A stretch of DNA of 64,000 bases from Phycisphaeraceae bacterium. Its GTDB lineage: Bacteria; Planctomycetota; Phycisphaerae; Phycisphaerales; SM1A02. The notes beneath the pieces are model-generated. The model ran no database searches. It saw only the letters and a program-made list of their open reading frames with translations, and was not told the origin of the DNA. Location of the stretch: positions 39,900 through 103,899 of the forward strand of contig JAHBWZ010000008.1 of the NCBI GenBank assembly GCA_019636755.1, read 5' to 3'. The position numbers and the translations under genes are program-made. Positions 1 through 8,374 of the stretch are shown here, in pieces; position 1 is the first letter of the stretch, and each line of letters begins with the position of its first letter.

Positions 1-1324
1 CGTACTTGAGCGCGAGTTCGGTGTCCTTGTCGGTCAGGTCGACCGACCGGATCGCCTCCTCGAAGACGGGAATCGCATCGGTGAACCACTGTTCCGCGAG
101 AAAGCAGCGACCCAGCATGTGACCGGCCCGCGCCTGGAGTTTCGGTTCGTCCATCGCCGCCTGGAACTGCACCATGGCATCCTGGTAGCGACCGAGCTGG
201 TACTGGACGTCGCCGAGGTCGTACTTGCGGAAGCGATCGGTCGGATAGCGGGCGACGCGTTCCTCGTATTCCGACAGCCGCAGGGCGAGCAGTTCGGCGC
301 GAAGCGACGCCGCGCGCCCGGCGCGCGCGGTGTCATCGGGATGCGCGGCGGCCTCGGCCGCCGCCTGCCGCGCGGCCTCCGACTTCTGCTCGATGCGGAT
401 GTCGCCCTCCGCCATCCGGAACCGGTATTCCCGGGTTGCCTCGTAGCCGCGCGCGTAGACGCTGCACGCCTCCTCCACCATGTCGGGGCGACCGGTCTTC
501 TTGAGGAGCTGCGCGTAGCGGTTGATCGCGTCGGGTGACGCCGGTTCCTTCTCCAGCGCCAGCCGGGCGCGCTCCAGGGCCCGTTCCTCGGACGATCCGG
601 CACCGGCGAGCGATTCATCCTCGGCGATCTCGCGCTGACGATCGGCATCCCGGATCGACGCGAGGAACGAGCCTTCCTGTCCGACGTTCTGCGTGTATCC
701 GCCCTGGTCCATCGCGCGCTGCGCCGCGAGGTTCTTCAGGTCGTTGGCAAGATCCGCGTCCGATGGGTCGAGTTCCTGGGCCATGCCGCCCGCGGCCATG
801 GCGGCGTCCCAGGCCTCGACCTGGCGGAAGAGCGACATCGCCTGGATGCACTGCGACCGGGACTTCCTGGGCATACGGCGGAGCAGCCCGAGTACGAACG
901 GCGAGAACCAGTGTCCCACCTCCAGCATGTCCGCCTTCACCGCGAGTTCGACCGCCCGCAGCGCGGCCTTGAGATTCTGCAGGTCGCGGACCCACTCGTA
1001 CTCGGCCGCGATCAGCCGGCCGATCGGCGTGCCGTCGTCCAGCTTCCTGAGATCCTTGCCGGACGCGGGCTTGCCGCCCTTCGCGATGAACCGCTGTCCC
1101 GCCTGGAAGAGCGCCTCGTGCGCCGGGATGCTGGTGGGGTCCTGTCGAAGCCCGCGCGCGTACAGCTCCATCGCGTACTCGTAGTTGAACGAGTCCGCCG
1201 CGCCGCGCGCATACTCGAAGAACTTCTGTGCCGTTTCCGGCTGCGGGGTGAACCCGGTCGCGGACGCCGCGGTGGTCTCACCGGCGGCGTCGCCTTCCTT
1301 CGGCTTCTTTCTGAACAGCGCCAC
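1..1324 (-). CDS. TPR-like repeat protein, 3' end outside window
   Basis: The GTG start at 1324 is preceded by GGAAGGA about ten bases upstream, and the frame stays open to the left edge (about 441 residues seen). There is no signal peptide or membrane segment. The chain is helical and rich in Ala, Glu and Arg, with TPR-like units such as YEYAMELYARGLRQDP near the N-terminus and YQLGRYQDAMVQFQAAM followed by AIPVFEEAI near the visible end. TPR proteins are scaffolds for protein contacts; no enzymatic domain is visible and the partner is unknown. It is transcribed away from the def operon. The repeat assignment is by eye, and the C-terminus could add another domain. Confidence 0.75.
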   Translation of the reverse strand, partial: MALFRKKPKEGDAAGETTAASATGFTPQPETAQKFFEYARGAADSFNYEYAMELYARGLRQDPTSIPAHEALFQAGQRFIAKGGKPASGKDLRKLDDGTPIGRLIAAEYEWVRDLQNLKAALRAVELAVKADMLEVGHWFSPFVLGLLRRMPRKSRSQCIQAMSLFRQVEAWDAAMAAGGMAQELDPSDADLANDLKNLAAQRAMDQGGYTQNVGQEGSFLASIRDADRQREIAEDESLAGAGSSEERALERARLALEKEPASPDAINRYAQLLKKTGRPDMVEEACSVYARGYEATREYRFRMAEGDIRIEQKSEAARQAAAEAAAHPDDTARAGRAASLRAELLALRLSEYEERVARYPTDRFRKYDLGDVQYQLGRYQDAMVQFQAAMDEPKLQARAGHMLGRCFLAEQWFTDAIPVFEEAIRSVDLTDKDTELALKY

Positions 1325-1846
1325 CCTGTGCTTGTCCTTCCGGTCTCGGTCCTGCGAGTGCGGATTCCCGGACGATGCCCGGACGATGTCCGGCCGACGC
1401 CCGGTCATGGCGGGTCGGCGGCGACCCCGGGCACCGTCCCGCCGGATGCCCGTTCCCGCGCGCCCGGTCCCTTCCCCCCCCCTCCCGGGGGCCGATCTCC
1501 GGGGGCCGATCTCCGGGGGCCGATCTCCGGGGGCCGATCTCCGGGGGCCGATCTCCGGGCAGGCCGATCCCGGTGACGCAGCCGTTCACCGTCCACGGTA
1601 GCCGGGCGCCGTCACCCGGTGTGCTCCCGGCCGCTCGCGTGGGAATCGCCGGGGCCGCGGAAGATAGTCGCCGCGTGGTCAGAGGGTCAATGCCGGGCGT
1701 CGGCGCGCCGTCGCCGCCGGCGTCATCGGCGCGCGATGCATGCACCTTTCGCCGCAGGCGGCCGGGCCGGTCATTCCTACGGCGTGCGCGGTCGCGGGGA
1801 TCCATCCGGCGCCCGGGAACCGGTGCATCCGCGATAGCATGAGCCC
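1325..1846. other. Intergenic region between divergent genes, 522 bp
   Basis: This stretch separates the leftward TPR-like gene from rightward def, so it should hold both promoters. It contains a 14-bp tandem repeat (1487-1556) and a short CCCGGACGATG direct repeat near 1367-1388. I see no convincing coding frame; the open frames here are repeat-derived or antisense shadows. No clear -10/-35 pair could be picked by eye. Confidence 0.6.
1487..1556. repeat. 14-bp direct tandem repeat, five perfect copies
   Basis: The unit GGGGGCCGATCTCC occurs five times head to tail with no mismatch (1487, 1501, 1515, 1529, 1543), followed by a broken copy beginning GGGCAGGCCGATCC. The unit is not a multiple of three and lies between genes. 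There are no spacers, so it is not a CRISPR array. The G-run plus C-run within each unit could fold, or bind a regulator; the role is unknown. Confidence 0.95.
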
Positions 1847-2404
1847 ATGTCGCTCGACGTGCCCGCACTTCAGATCGTCCGGTATCCGGATCCAGCGCTG
1901 CGGCGGAAGTCCGCGGTCATCGACCCGTCCGATCCGGTGGTCCGGCAGGTGGCGCTGCGGATGATCGAACTCATGCATGACGCGGATGGCGTCGGCCTCG
2001 CGGCGCCGCAGGTCGGCCTGGCGTGGCGGCTCTTCGTGACGAACGCGCGCGACGCCGATCCGACCGACCGGGTCTTCATCAATCCGACGCTCACGCTTGC
2101 CCGGGGCGCGGCCGAGGCGGACGAGGAAGGCTGCCTGAGCGTGCCCGACATCCGCGTCCAGGTCCGCCGGGCGCCGGCGGCGCGGATCGAGGCGATCGAC
2201 ATCGACGGTCGGCCGGTGGTGATGGAGGCCGAGGGATTCCTCGCCCGCGTCTGGCAGCACGAGTCCGATCACCTGGACGGCGTACTCATCATCGATCGGA
2301 TGAGCCCGCTCGATCGGCTGACCCTTCGAAGCACGATCCGGGCGCTCGAGCAGGCCGCGCCGGTCGCACCGATGGCCGGCGCGCGACGGCGGACTGGTGC
2401 CTGA
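1847..2404 (+). CDS. def: Peptide deformylase
   Basis: Removes the formyl group from the N-terminal Met of new proteins in the cytosol. All three family motifs are present in the 185 residues: GVGLAAPQVG (48-57), EGCLSVP with the metal ligand Cys96, and the metal-binding HESDH (138-142) followed by LDG. Length is normal for a bacterial enzyme. The ATG at 1847 was chosen because the conserved N-terminal region (LQIVRYPDPALR) begins just after it. The stop overlaps the fmt start by 8 bases, so the two genes that respectively add and remove the formyl group are translationally coupled. Confidence 0.96.
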   Translation: MSLDVPALQIVRYPDPALRRKSAVIDPSDPVVRQVALRMIELMHDADGVGLAAPQVGLAWRLFVTNARDADPTDRVFINPTLTLARGAAEADEEGCLSVPDIRVQVRRAPAARIEAIDIDGRPVVMEAEGFLARVWQHESDHLDGVLIIDRMSPLDRLTLRSTIRALEQAAPVAPMAGARRRTGA

Positions 2405-3401
2405 TCCGATGGGACGGCCGCGCGTCGTCTTCGCGGGGTCCGGCCCTTTCGGCCTGCCCGTGCTGCGCGATCTCGGTCGCTGGGCGGAGGTGCGCCTCGT
2501 GGTCTCGCAGCCGGCACGACCGGCGGGGCGCGGTCGGACGATGACCGCGACCCCGGTGGCCGAGGCCGCCGCGGCGGCGGGCATCGACGTCCTGACACCC
2601 GCGTCCATCGATGACGCGGACGCGGTGGCGCGGATCCTCGCGGCCGGGCCGGACCTGCTCGTGGTCATCGCGTACGGCGGCCGCGTCGGTCGGGCACTTC
2701 TGGATCGCGTTCCCGCGTGCAATCTGCATGCATCGCTGCTGCCCCGCTGGCGCGGCGCGGCGCCGATTGCGCGCTGCATGATGGCCGGTGATGTGGAGAG
2801 CGGTCTCACGGTGATCGAACTCGCCGACCGGATCGACGCCGGGCGCATGTATGCGCGGCGGTCCACGCCGATCGATCCGCTGGAGACCGCCGGTGAACTG
2901 CACGACCGGCTCGCCGCGCTCGGCCCCGAGGTCATCGAGGAGACCGGGCGCGCACTCCTGGCGGGTACCGCGCGGGGTGAAGTGCAGGACGAGTCGCGCG
3001 CCTGTCATGCGGGGAAACTGACGAAAGAGGAAGGGACCACGGACTTCGCGCTTCCCGCCGACCTGGTCCGCGCACGCATCCATGGCCTGACGCCGTGGCC
3101 GGGCTGCACGATCTCGGTCGACGGCGCGCGACTGCGCCTGCACCGCGTGCGCGTCATCGACGCCGGCGCCGACCCGGGAACGGCGCCCGGGACCCTGCGC
3201 GCGGATGGCGCGGTGGCATGCGCCCGCGGGTTCATCGTGCCGCTGGAGGTCCAGCCCGCCGGCGGACGGCTGATGCCGGCGGCGGCGTGGCAGCAGGGGG
3301 CCCGGACGCGGGCCGGCGCCCGGATGCGGCCGCTGGCGCCGCCGCGCGACTCCGGGGCGGCGTCTACCGCGCGCGGGACCGGCGCCGGAGGCTCGTCATG
3401 A
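2397..3401 (+). CDS. fmt: Methionyl-tRNA formyltransferase
   Basis: Transfers a formyl group from 10-formyl-tetrahydrofolate to Met-tRNAi. The 334-residue protein has the formyltransferase domain first and the Fmt C-terminal domain from about residue 210 (HGLTPWPGC near 223). The signature SLLPRWRGAAPI (113-124) follows the catalytic Asn109 and His111; the conserved Asp is near 147 in ADRIDAG. The GTG at 2397 overlaps def by 8 bases; an ATG at 2409 is a possible alternative start. The last part, after about residue 295, is a low-complexity Arg/Ala-rich tail. The stop overlaps the next start (ATGA). Confidence 0.95.
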   Translation: MPDPMGRPRVVFAGSGPFGLPVLRDLGRWAEVRLVVSQPARPAGRGRTMTATPVAEAAAAAGIDVLTPASIDDADAVARILAAGPDLLVVIAYGGRVGRALLDRVPACNLHASLLPRWRGAAPIARCMMAGDVESGLTVIELADRIDAGRMYARRSTPIDPLETAGELHDRLAALGPEVIEETGRALLAGTARGEVQDESRACHAGKLTKEEGTTDFALPADLVRARIHGLTPWPGCTISVDGARLRLHRVRVIDAGADPGTAPGTLRADGAVACARGFIVPLEVQPAGGRLMPAAAWQQGARTRAGARMRPLAPPRDSGAASTARGTGAGGSS

Positions 3402-3904
3402 GCGGCGGTCGCGTGGCACCGCCGCCGCCGGGCGGATCGCCGGGCCCCTACGCGGCGCTGGTCGACGAGATGCTGCGCCGGCACGGACTGCGCGTCCGGC
3501 GCTGGCGCACGACGCGCAGCGGCATCGCCGTCCTGCTGCGGCACGCCGACGGCCGGATGGACCGGTGGATCGAGTCGTGCTATCCGCGGGGGCCGGTGTC
3601 GCTGGCGATCTTCCTGCACGAGATCGCGCACCACGCCATCGGGCTGGGACGCTACCGGCCGCGCTGCCTGGAGGAGTGGCACGCGTGGCGATGGGCGGTC
3701 GACGAGATGCGGGCCCGCGGGATTGCGCCGAACGCGGCCGTCGAGCGGCGCATGCGAGCCGCGCTCATGCATGCGGTCGATCGGGGCCGGCGCGCGGGGA
3801 TGCGGCGCATCCCGGCGCTGCTGCGTCCCTTCGATCGGGCGGACCCGTCGGCGCGGCCGGTGCAGGCGGCAGACGGAGATGGACATCACGCGCGGGGGAC
3901 GTAG
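3398..3904 (+). CDS. Small HExxH (zincin-like) protein
   Basis: A 168-residue soluble protein translated from an ATG overlapping the fmt stop by 4 bases. It has FLHEIAHHAIG with His74, Glu75 and His78, the zinc-binding and catalytic pattern of zincin metallopeptidases. A conserved-looking acidic and aromatic helix follows (CLEEWHAWRWA, about 90-100), whose Glu92 or Glu93 could be the third zinc ligand, as in ImmA/IrrE-like or SprT-like folds. No signal peptide is visible. I do not recognise the family by name. Coupling to def and fmt suggests a housekeeping or N-terminal protein-processing job, but that is inference. Confidence 0.7.
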   Translation: MSGGRVAPPPPGGSPGPYAALVDEMLRRHGLRVRRWRTTRSGIAVLLRHADGRMDRWIESCYPRGPVSLAIFLHEIAHHAIGLGRYRPRCLEEWHAWRWAVDEMRARGIAPNAAVERRMRAALMHAVDRGRRAGMRRIPALLRPFDRADPSARPVQAADGDGHHARGT

Positions 3905-3967
3905 ACTGGGTGCCGTGCCGCAGGCCCATCGGGGGCGGGCGCGGCCCGGGAGCGCGCGGCCTCCGAG

Positions 3968-5386
3968 ATGATGACGCGCACCGTCCGGAAACCCGCTGCG
4001 AGCCCGCCGATGCCCCCAGGCCACCGCCGTCCTCTGCCCGTCCTTGCCACCGCGCTGCTGGTCTCGACCGGCGCCGACGCCGGTGGACCCGCGTACCGGG
4101 CGCTCGAACTGGAAGCGCGCAGCAACATCGTCGACGGCTTCAACCTGCCGCCGAACAGTTCGTTCAGCAGCGGCACACCGGCGATCAACGATGACCGGGT
4201 CGTGGCACTGCGGCTGATCGTGGTCGGCGGGACGAGCCGTGCGGGCCTGTTCGTCGGGCAGGGCGGCACCGGGAGCGTCGTGTACCAGCCCCTCAACGAT
4301 CACCTGGTCGGGGATCCCGGCATCAATGCCGCGGGCATCGTGCTCTTCGAGCAGTTCGACATCGTCACGGACGGGCTCTTCGCGTACGACCCCCGGGCGG
4401 CGGCCACCACCATGGTGGTGGCACCGGGCGGGCCCTTCTCCATCTCCTCGTTCACGCGGCCCGCCATCACGGACGACGGGGCGCTTGCATTCCGCGCTCG
4501 ATCGGGGAGCCTCAATCGGTGGATCCGGGTGGTGGAGGGCGTCCAGACGTCGATCGCCGTGGAGAGCGGCGGTCCGACCGGGATCGGGTTCCTCTTCTCG
4601 CCGGCGACGAACGCCTCCGGGCTGATGGCGGGAAAGGTCCGCATCGGCGGCACGGGCAATGAACGGCCAGACCAGATCCGCCGGTATGCGCCGGACGGTT
4701 CATTCGAGATCCTGGTGCAGGACGTCGACGGTGATCCATCCTCCCCGTTCACCGCGTTCGACAACTCGGTCGCCATCGCCGCGGACGGGCGCATCGCGTT
4801 CATCGCGAACCTCGTCGGTGGGGGGCGCGGCGTCTTCCGGCTGGAGTCCGCCGGCGTGTGGACCACCATCGCAACGACGCTGGAGCCCGGGACCTCCGAG
4901 ATCCAGTTCTTCTGGCCCGTCATCAACGCCGCGGGAACCGTCGCCTTCCGTGGCCGCGACGGCGCGAACGTCGAAGGTATCTTCGCAGGGGACGGGCGAT
5001 CGCTCGTGGCGGTCGCGCGGCGGGGCGACCGGGTGTCCACCGACCTGGGCGCCGGACAGATCAATCAGCACGACACCTCGCTCAGTTTCGGCGGGTCACC
5101 CGCCATGAACGAGGCGGGCGACATCGCGTTTCTCGCCGCGCTGACGCCGGCGGGCAACACGCAGATCGAGTGGGGCACGGGGCTCTTCGTCGCGCGCGCG
5201 GCGGCGGCGCTCCATCCCGCGGACCTCAACGGTGACGGCACGGTCGACTTCGCCGACGCCCTTCTCCTGCTTGCGGCGTGGGGCACGTGCGAACCGCCCG
5301 GGCCCGGCGGCTGTCCCGGGGACCTCGACGGCGACGGCGAGGTCGGTTTCGCGGACCTGCTGCAGCTGCTCGGCGCCTGGAACTGA
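3968..5386 (+). CDS. Secreted choice-of-anchor protein with two dockerin-like repeats
   Basis: A 472-residue protein with a short basic N-terminus and a hydrophobic stretch (LPVLATALLVSTGADA, about 24-39) that ends like a signal peptide. The body consists of repeated units of the form (P/A)xxNxxGxVAFRA, for example PVINAAGTVAFRGRDG, AIAADGRIAFIAN and AMNEAGDIAFLA; this repeat type is common in planctomycete secreted proteins of unknown role. The C-terminus carries two Ca-binding dockerin-like repeats, DLNGDGTVDFADALLLLAAW and DLDGDGEVGFADLLQLLGAW. It starts 63 bases after the HExxH gene and may be a separate unit. Function unknown; outer surface or extracellular. Confidence 0.8.
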   Translation: MMTRTVRKPAASPPMPPGHRRPLPVLATALLVSTGADAGGPAYRALELEARSNIVDGFNLPPNSSFSSGTPAINDDRVVALRLIVVGGTSRAGLFVGQGGTGSVVYQPLNDHLVGDPGINAAGIVLFEQFDIVTDGLFAYDPRAAATTMVVAPGGPFSISSFTRPAITDDGALAFRARSGSLNRWIRVVEGVQTSIAVESGGPTGIGFLFSPATNASGLMAGKVRIGGTGNERPDQIRRYAPDGSFEILVQDVDGDPSSPFTAFDNSVAIAADGRIAFIANLVGGGRGVFRLESAGVWTTIATTLEPGTSEIQFFWPVINAAGTVAFRGRDGANVEGIFAGDGRSLVAVARRGDRVSTDLGAGQINQHDTSLSFGGSPAMNEAGDIAFLAALTPAGNTQIEWGTGLFVARAAAALHPADLNGDGTVDFADALLLLAAWGTCEPPGPGGCPGDLDGDGEVGFADLLQLLGAWN

Positions 5387-5445
5387 CGCGGACCGCGCTC
5401 GCCGGCCGGCATTGCTGCGCGCACACCGGCGCGGTAGAGTCAGGC

Positions 5446-7521
5446 ATGCCGCACGCCCTCGAGCCGTTCGCCAGTCCGCCGCACGGCAGCGATCCGCGCA
5501 TCCCGCGGATCGCGTCGCTTTCCGCCGCCTCGGCGCCCGGCGCCGCGGGCGACGCGGGACGACCGCGCACGCCGGCGGGTGACGCGGCGGATGCGGAGGT
5601 CCGGCGCCTGCTCGTCGGCGCCGGCAGGTCCGAGGAACAGACGGAGTTCTACTCGCCCGAGCCGCCGGGATACCGGCGCGGCCGGCACAAGTACGTCGCG
5701 GTGTTCGGCACGGTGATGAGCGGGCTCGGGAAGGGCATCTTCTCGTCCTCGCTCGCGAAACTGATCAAGGACAAGGGCCTCTCCGTCGCGCCGATCAAGC
5801 TCGAGGGGTACATCAACATCGACTCCGGCACGCTCAACCCGTACCGGCACGGCGAGGTCTTCGTGCTCGAGGACGGCACCGAGTGCGACATGGACCTCGG
5901 CACCTACGAGCGCATGCTGGACCAGAACCTCTCCCGGCGGAACTTCGCCACGACCGGGCAGATCTATTCCACGATCCTCGAGCGCGAGCGGCGCGGCGGA
6001 TACCTGGGCCGGGACGTCCAGATGATCCCCCACGTCACGGGCGAAGTGAAGTACCGGCTTCGGCAGCTCGCGATGACGGGCGGTCCCGACGGGCGCGAGG
6101 CGGATGTCGTGTTCGTCGAAGTGGGCGGAACCGTCGGGGACTACGAGAACGGGTTCTACATCGAGGCGCTGCGCGAACTGGCGTTCGAGGAGGGGGCGGA
6201 CTCCACCTGCTTCGTGGCGCTCACCTACATCCTCGAGCCGCAGATCCTGGGAGAACAGAAATCCAAGGCGGCGCAGCTCGGGATCAAGCTTCTCCTGGAG
6301 GCCGGCGTCCAGCCGCACATCATCGCCTGCCGCGCGAAGCATGCCGTGTCGGAGACCATCAAGCAGAAGATCTCGATGTTCTCCAACGTGCCGATGCGCC
6401 GCGTGTTCTCGATGCACGACAGGGAGTCCATCTACACGATTCCGCAGGCGCTGCGCGACGAGGGACTGGACCGGGAGGTGCTCTCGATCCTCGACCTGCA
6501 CGGGCGCGTCGATCCGCGGACGGAGGACATCGCACGGGAGCGATGGAACGCGTACGCCGGCCGGATCGTCGCATCGCGCCGATACTCGGTGACCGTCGGG
6601 ATCCTCGGCAAATACGCATCCCTCCGCGACGCCTACGCATCCATCGACAAGTCCATCGAGCACGCCTCCACCGCGCTCTCGGTGCACGCGGACGTGCGCT
6701 GGATGGAGACCGGCGACCTGACGCCGGAGAACGTCGGAACCGCGGTCGATCCCGCGTCGTTCGACGCCGTCATCGTGCCGGGCGGTTTCGGTGACCGCGG
6801 CGTCGAGGGAAAGATCGCCGGCGTCGGACATGCGCGCCGGGAGCGCATCCCGTTCCTCGGGATCTGCCTGGGCTTCCAGATGGCGGTGATCGAGTACGCG
6901 CGGAACGTCCTGGGCATCGCGCGGGCAAACAGCGCTGAGTTCATCGGCGATGATCCCGACTCGGTGATCGGGGAACTCCCCGACCAGAAGCGGATCGAGG
7001 GCCTCGGCGGAACGATGCGGCTCGGCGCCCAGGAAGTCCAGATCGCGCCGGGCACCTTCGCCGCGCAACTGCTCTACGAGCGCGCGGGCGTGTCGCGCGA
7101 CACGGCGCTGCGCCGGCCGTTCTCCGTCCGGGAGCGATTCCGCCACCGGTACGAGGTGGAGCCGCGGTTCGTCGAACCGCTCGTCGGCGCGGGGCTCATC
7201 TTCTCCGGGCGCCATCCGCGCTCGCCGATCATGCAGGTGCTGGAACTTCCCGCCGCGGTGCATCCCTGCTTCATCGCCGCCCAGTATCACCCGGAACTGA
7301 CCAGCCGGCCGCTGTCGCCGCAACCGCTCTTCCTCGCGCTGCTCGCCGCCGCGGTCAGTCGCCGGGATCCCGACGCGGGCCGGACGCCGGAGATGGCGCG
7401 ATGGCTGCGGGATCCGGCGTTCGTCGCGACCCCGGGCGTGCCATCGGGACTCGCAGGCGCCGCCGGGGGCGCGGTCACGATCGATGCCCGACCGCGCGAG
7501 CACGTATCGGCCGTCTCCTGA
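5446..7521 (+). CDS. pyrG: CTP synthase with an N-terminal extension
   Basis: Makes CTP from UTP, ATP and glutamine. The synthetase domain begins near residue 82 with KYVAVFGTVMSGLGKG (P-loop; most family members have GGVVSSLGKG). KLEGYINIDSGTLNPY and HGEVFVLEDGTECDMDLG form the substrate-binding region. The glutaminase domain has the nucleophile Cys474 (FLGICLGFQ) and QYHPEL with His615 and Glu617. At 691 residues it is about 150 longer than usual: some 80 residues precede the domain and about 65 Ala/Arg-rich residues trail it. No ATG, GTG or TTG lies in frame between 5446 and the P-loop strand, so the extension appears genuine. It is convergent with the exporter operon that follows. Confidence 0.95.
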   Translation: MPHALEPFASPPHGSDPRIPRIASLSAASAPGAAGDAGRPRTPAGDAADAEVRRLLVGAGRSEEQTEFYSPEPPGYRRGRHKYVAVFGTVMSGLGKGIFSSSLAKLIKDKGLSVAPIKLEGYINIDSGTLNPYRHGEVFVLEDGTECDMDLGTYERMLDQNLSRRNFATTGQIYSTILERERRGGYLGRDVQMIPHVTGEVKYRLRQLAMTGGPDGREADVVFVEVGGTVGDYENGFYIEALRELAFEEGADSTCFVALTYILEPQILGEQKSKAAQLGIKLLLEAGVQPHIIACRAKHAVSETIKQKISMFSNVPMRRVFSMHDRESIYTIPQALRDEGLDREVLSILDLHGRVDPRTEDIARERWNAYAGRIVASRRYSVTVGILGKYASLRDAYASIDKSIEHASTALSVHADVRWMETGDLTPENVGTAVDPASFDAVIVPGGFGDRGVEGKIAGVGHARRERIPFLGICLGFQMAVIEYARNVLGIARANSAEFIGDDPDSVIGELPDQKRIEGLGGTMRLGAQEVQIAPGTFAAQLLYERAGVSRDTALRRPFSVRERFRHRYEVEPRFVEPLVGAGLIFSGRHPRSPIMQVLELPAAVHPCFIAAQYHPELTSRPLSPQPLFLALLAAAVSRRDPDAGRTPEMARWLRDPAFVATPGVPSGLAGAAGGAVTIDARPREHVSAVS

Positions 7522-7573
7522 TCGGCGCTGCGGAACCGTTCTGCGGGCCCGTGCTCCGGAGCCGTTCTCTGGA

Positions 7574-8374
7574 TCAGCGGCGCGGCCGCCGGACGACCAT
7601 CGCCGTCGCGACGGCGAGAAAGATCGCCGTCCACGCGAGGGAGATCGAAAGCGGCAGCCCGTACGCGTCGCCGACGAGCGCGTTGCGCACCAGGGCGGTC
7701 ATCCACGTCAGCGGGTTGACCTGCATGAGCAGCGCGAGCCAGCCGGCGCTGCTCTCCACCGGGAAGAAGGCGCCGGAGAGCAGCCACATCGGCATGAGCA
7801 CCAGGTTCATGACGGCATGGAACGAGGCGCTGGTGTCGCAGCGCCAGGCGAAGGCGATGCCGAGCGCGCTGATGGCCGTGCACAGCAGCAGCAGGGCGGC
7901 CGCGGCCGCGGCAAGCCCGCCTGCGCCGACGCGGTCGTCGAGCACCAGGGCCGCGGGGAGGAGCAGGACGGCCTGGAACCATGCCGTGAGCGCGCCGCCG
8001 ATCGCCTTGCCCGCCGCGATCGACCAGCGGGGTGCCGGCGACACGAGGACCGCCTGGAGCCAGCCCGCGGTCCGATCCTCGATCAGCGAGATGCTCCCGA
8101 AGATCGACGCGAAGACCGCGACGAGCGAGAGCATGCCCGGGAGCATGAAGGCGGCGTATCCGGTCGAAAGCCCTTCCGGGCGGAACCCGGCGCCGAAGCC
8201 CGCGCCGAAGAGCGTCCACAGCAGGATCGGCGTCAGAAGCGCCGCGACGATGCGCACGGGCTGCCGCCGGAAGCGGCGCAGTTCCCGTCCCGCCAGGAGG
8301 GCGGTCACGGTGCCGCCGGATGTCCGATGGATCGGCGGTGCGTTCGATGCCGGCCCTGCGTCAGGCGCGGTCAT
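7574..8374 (-). CDS. ABC-2 type transporter permease
   Basis: A 266-residue polytopic membrane protein with about six hydrophobic segments: RIVAALLTPILLWTLFGAGF, AAFMLPGMLSLVAVFASIFG, the Ala/Leu-rich segments in the middle, and the C-terminal AWTAIFLAVATAMVV. The family signature region SISLIEDRTAGWLQAVLVSP is typical of DrrB/NodJ-like exporters, where the permease homodimer works with a single ATPase. The ATG at 8374 overlaps the stop of the ATPase gene (ATGA), so it is the last gene of a three-gene operon. The substrate cannot be told from sequence. Confidence 0.88.
   Translation of the reverse strand: MTAPDAGPASNAPPIHRTSGGTVTALLAGRELRRFRRQPVRIVAALLTPILLWTLFGAGFGAGFRPEGLSTGYAAFMLPGMLSLVAVFASIFGSISLIEDRTAGWLQAVLVSPAPRWSIAAGKAIGGALTAWFQAVLLLPAALVLDDRVGAGGLAAAAAALLLLCTAISALGIAFAWRCDTSASFHAVMNLVLMPMWLLSGAFFPVESSAGWLALLMQVNPLTWMTALVRNALVGDAYGLPLSISLAWTAIFLAVATAMVVRRPRR

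Noticed and set aside
1487..1556. CRISPR array
   Set aside because: Copies are directly adjacent with no spacers, the unit is only 14 bp, and no cas genes are nearby.
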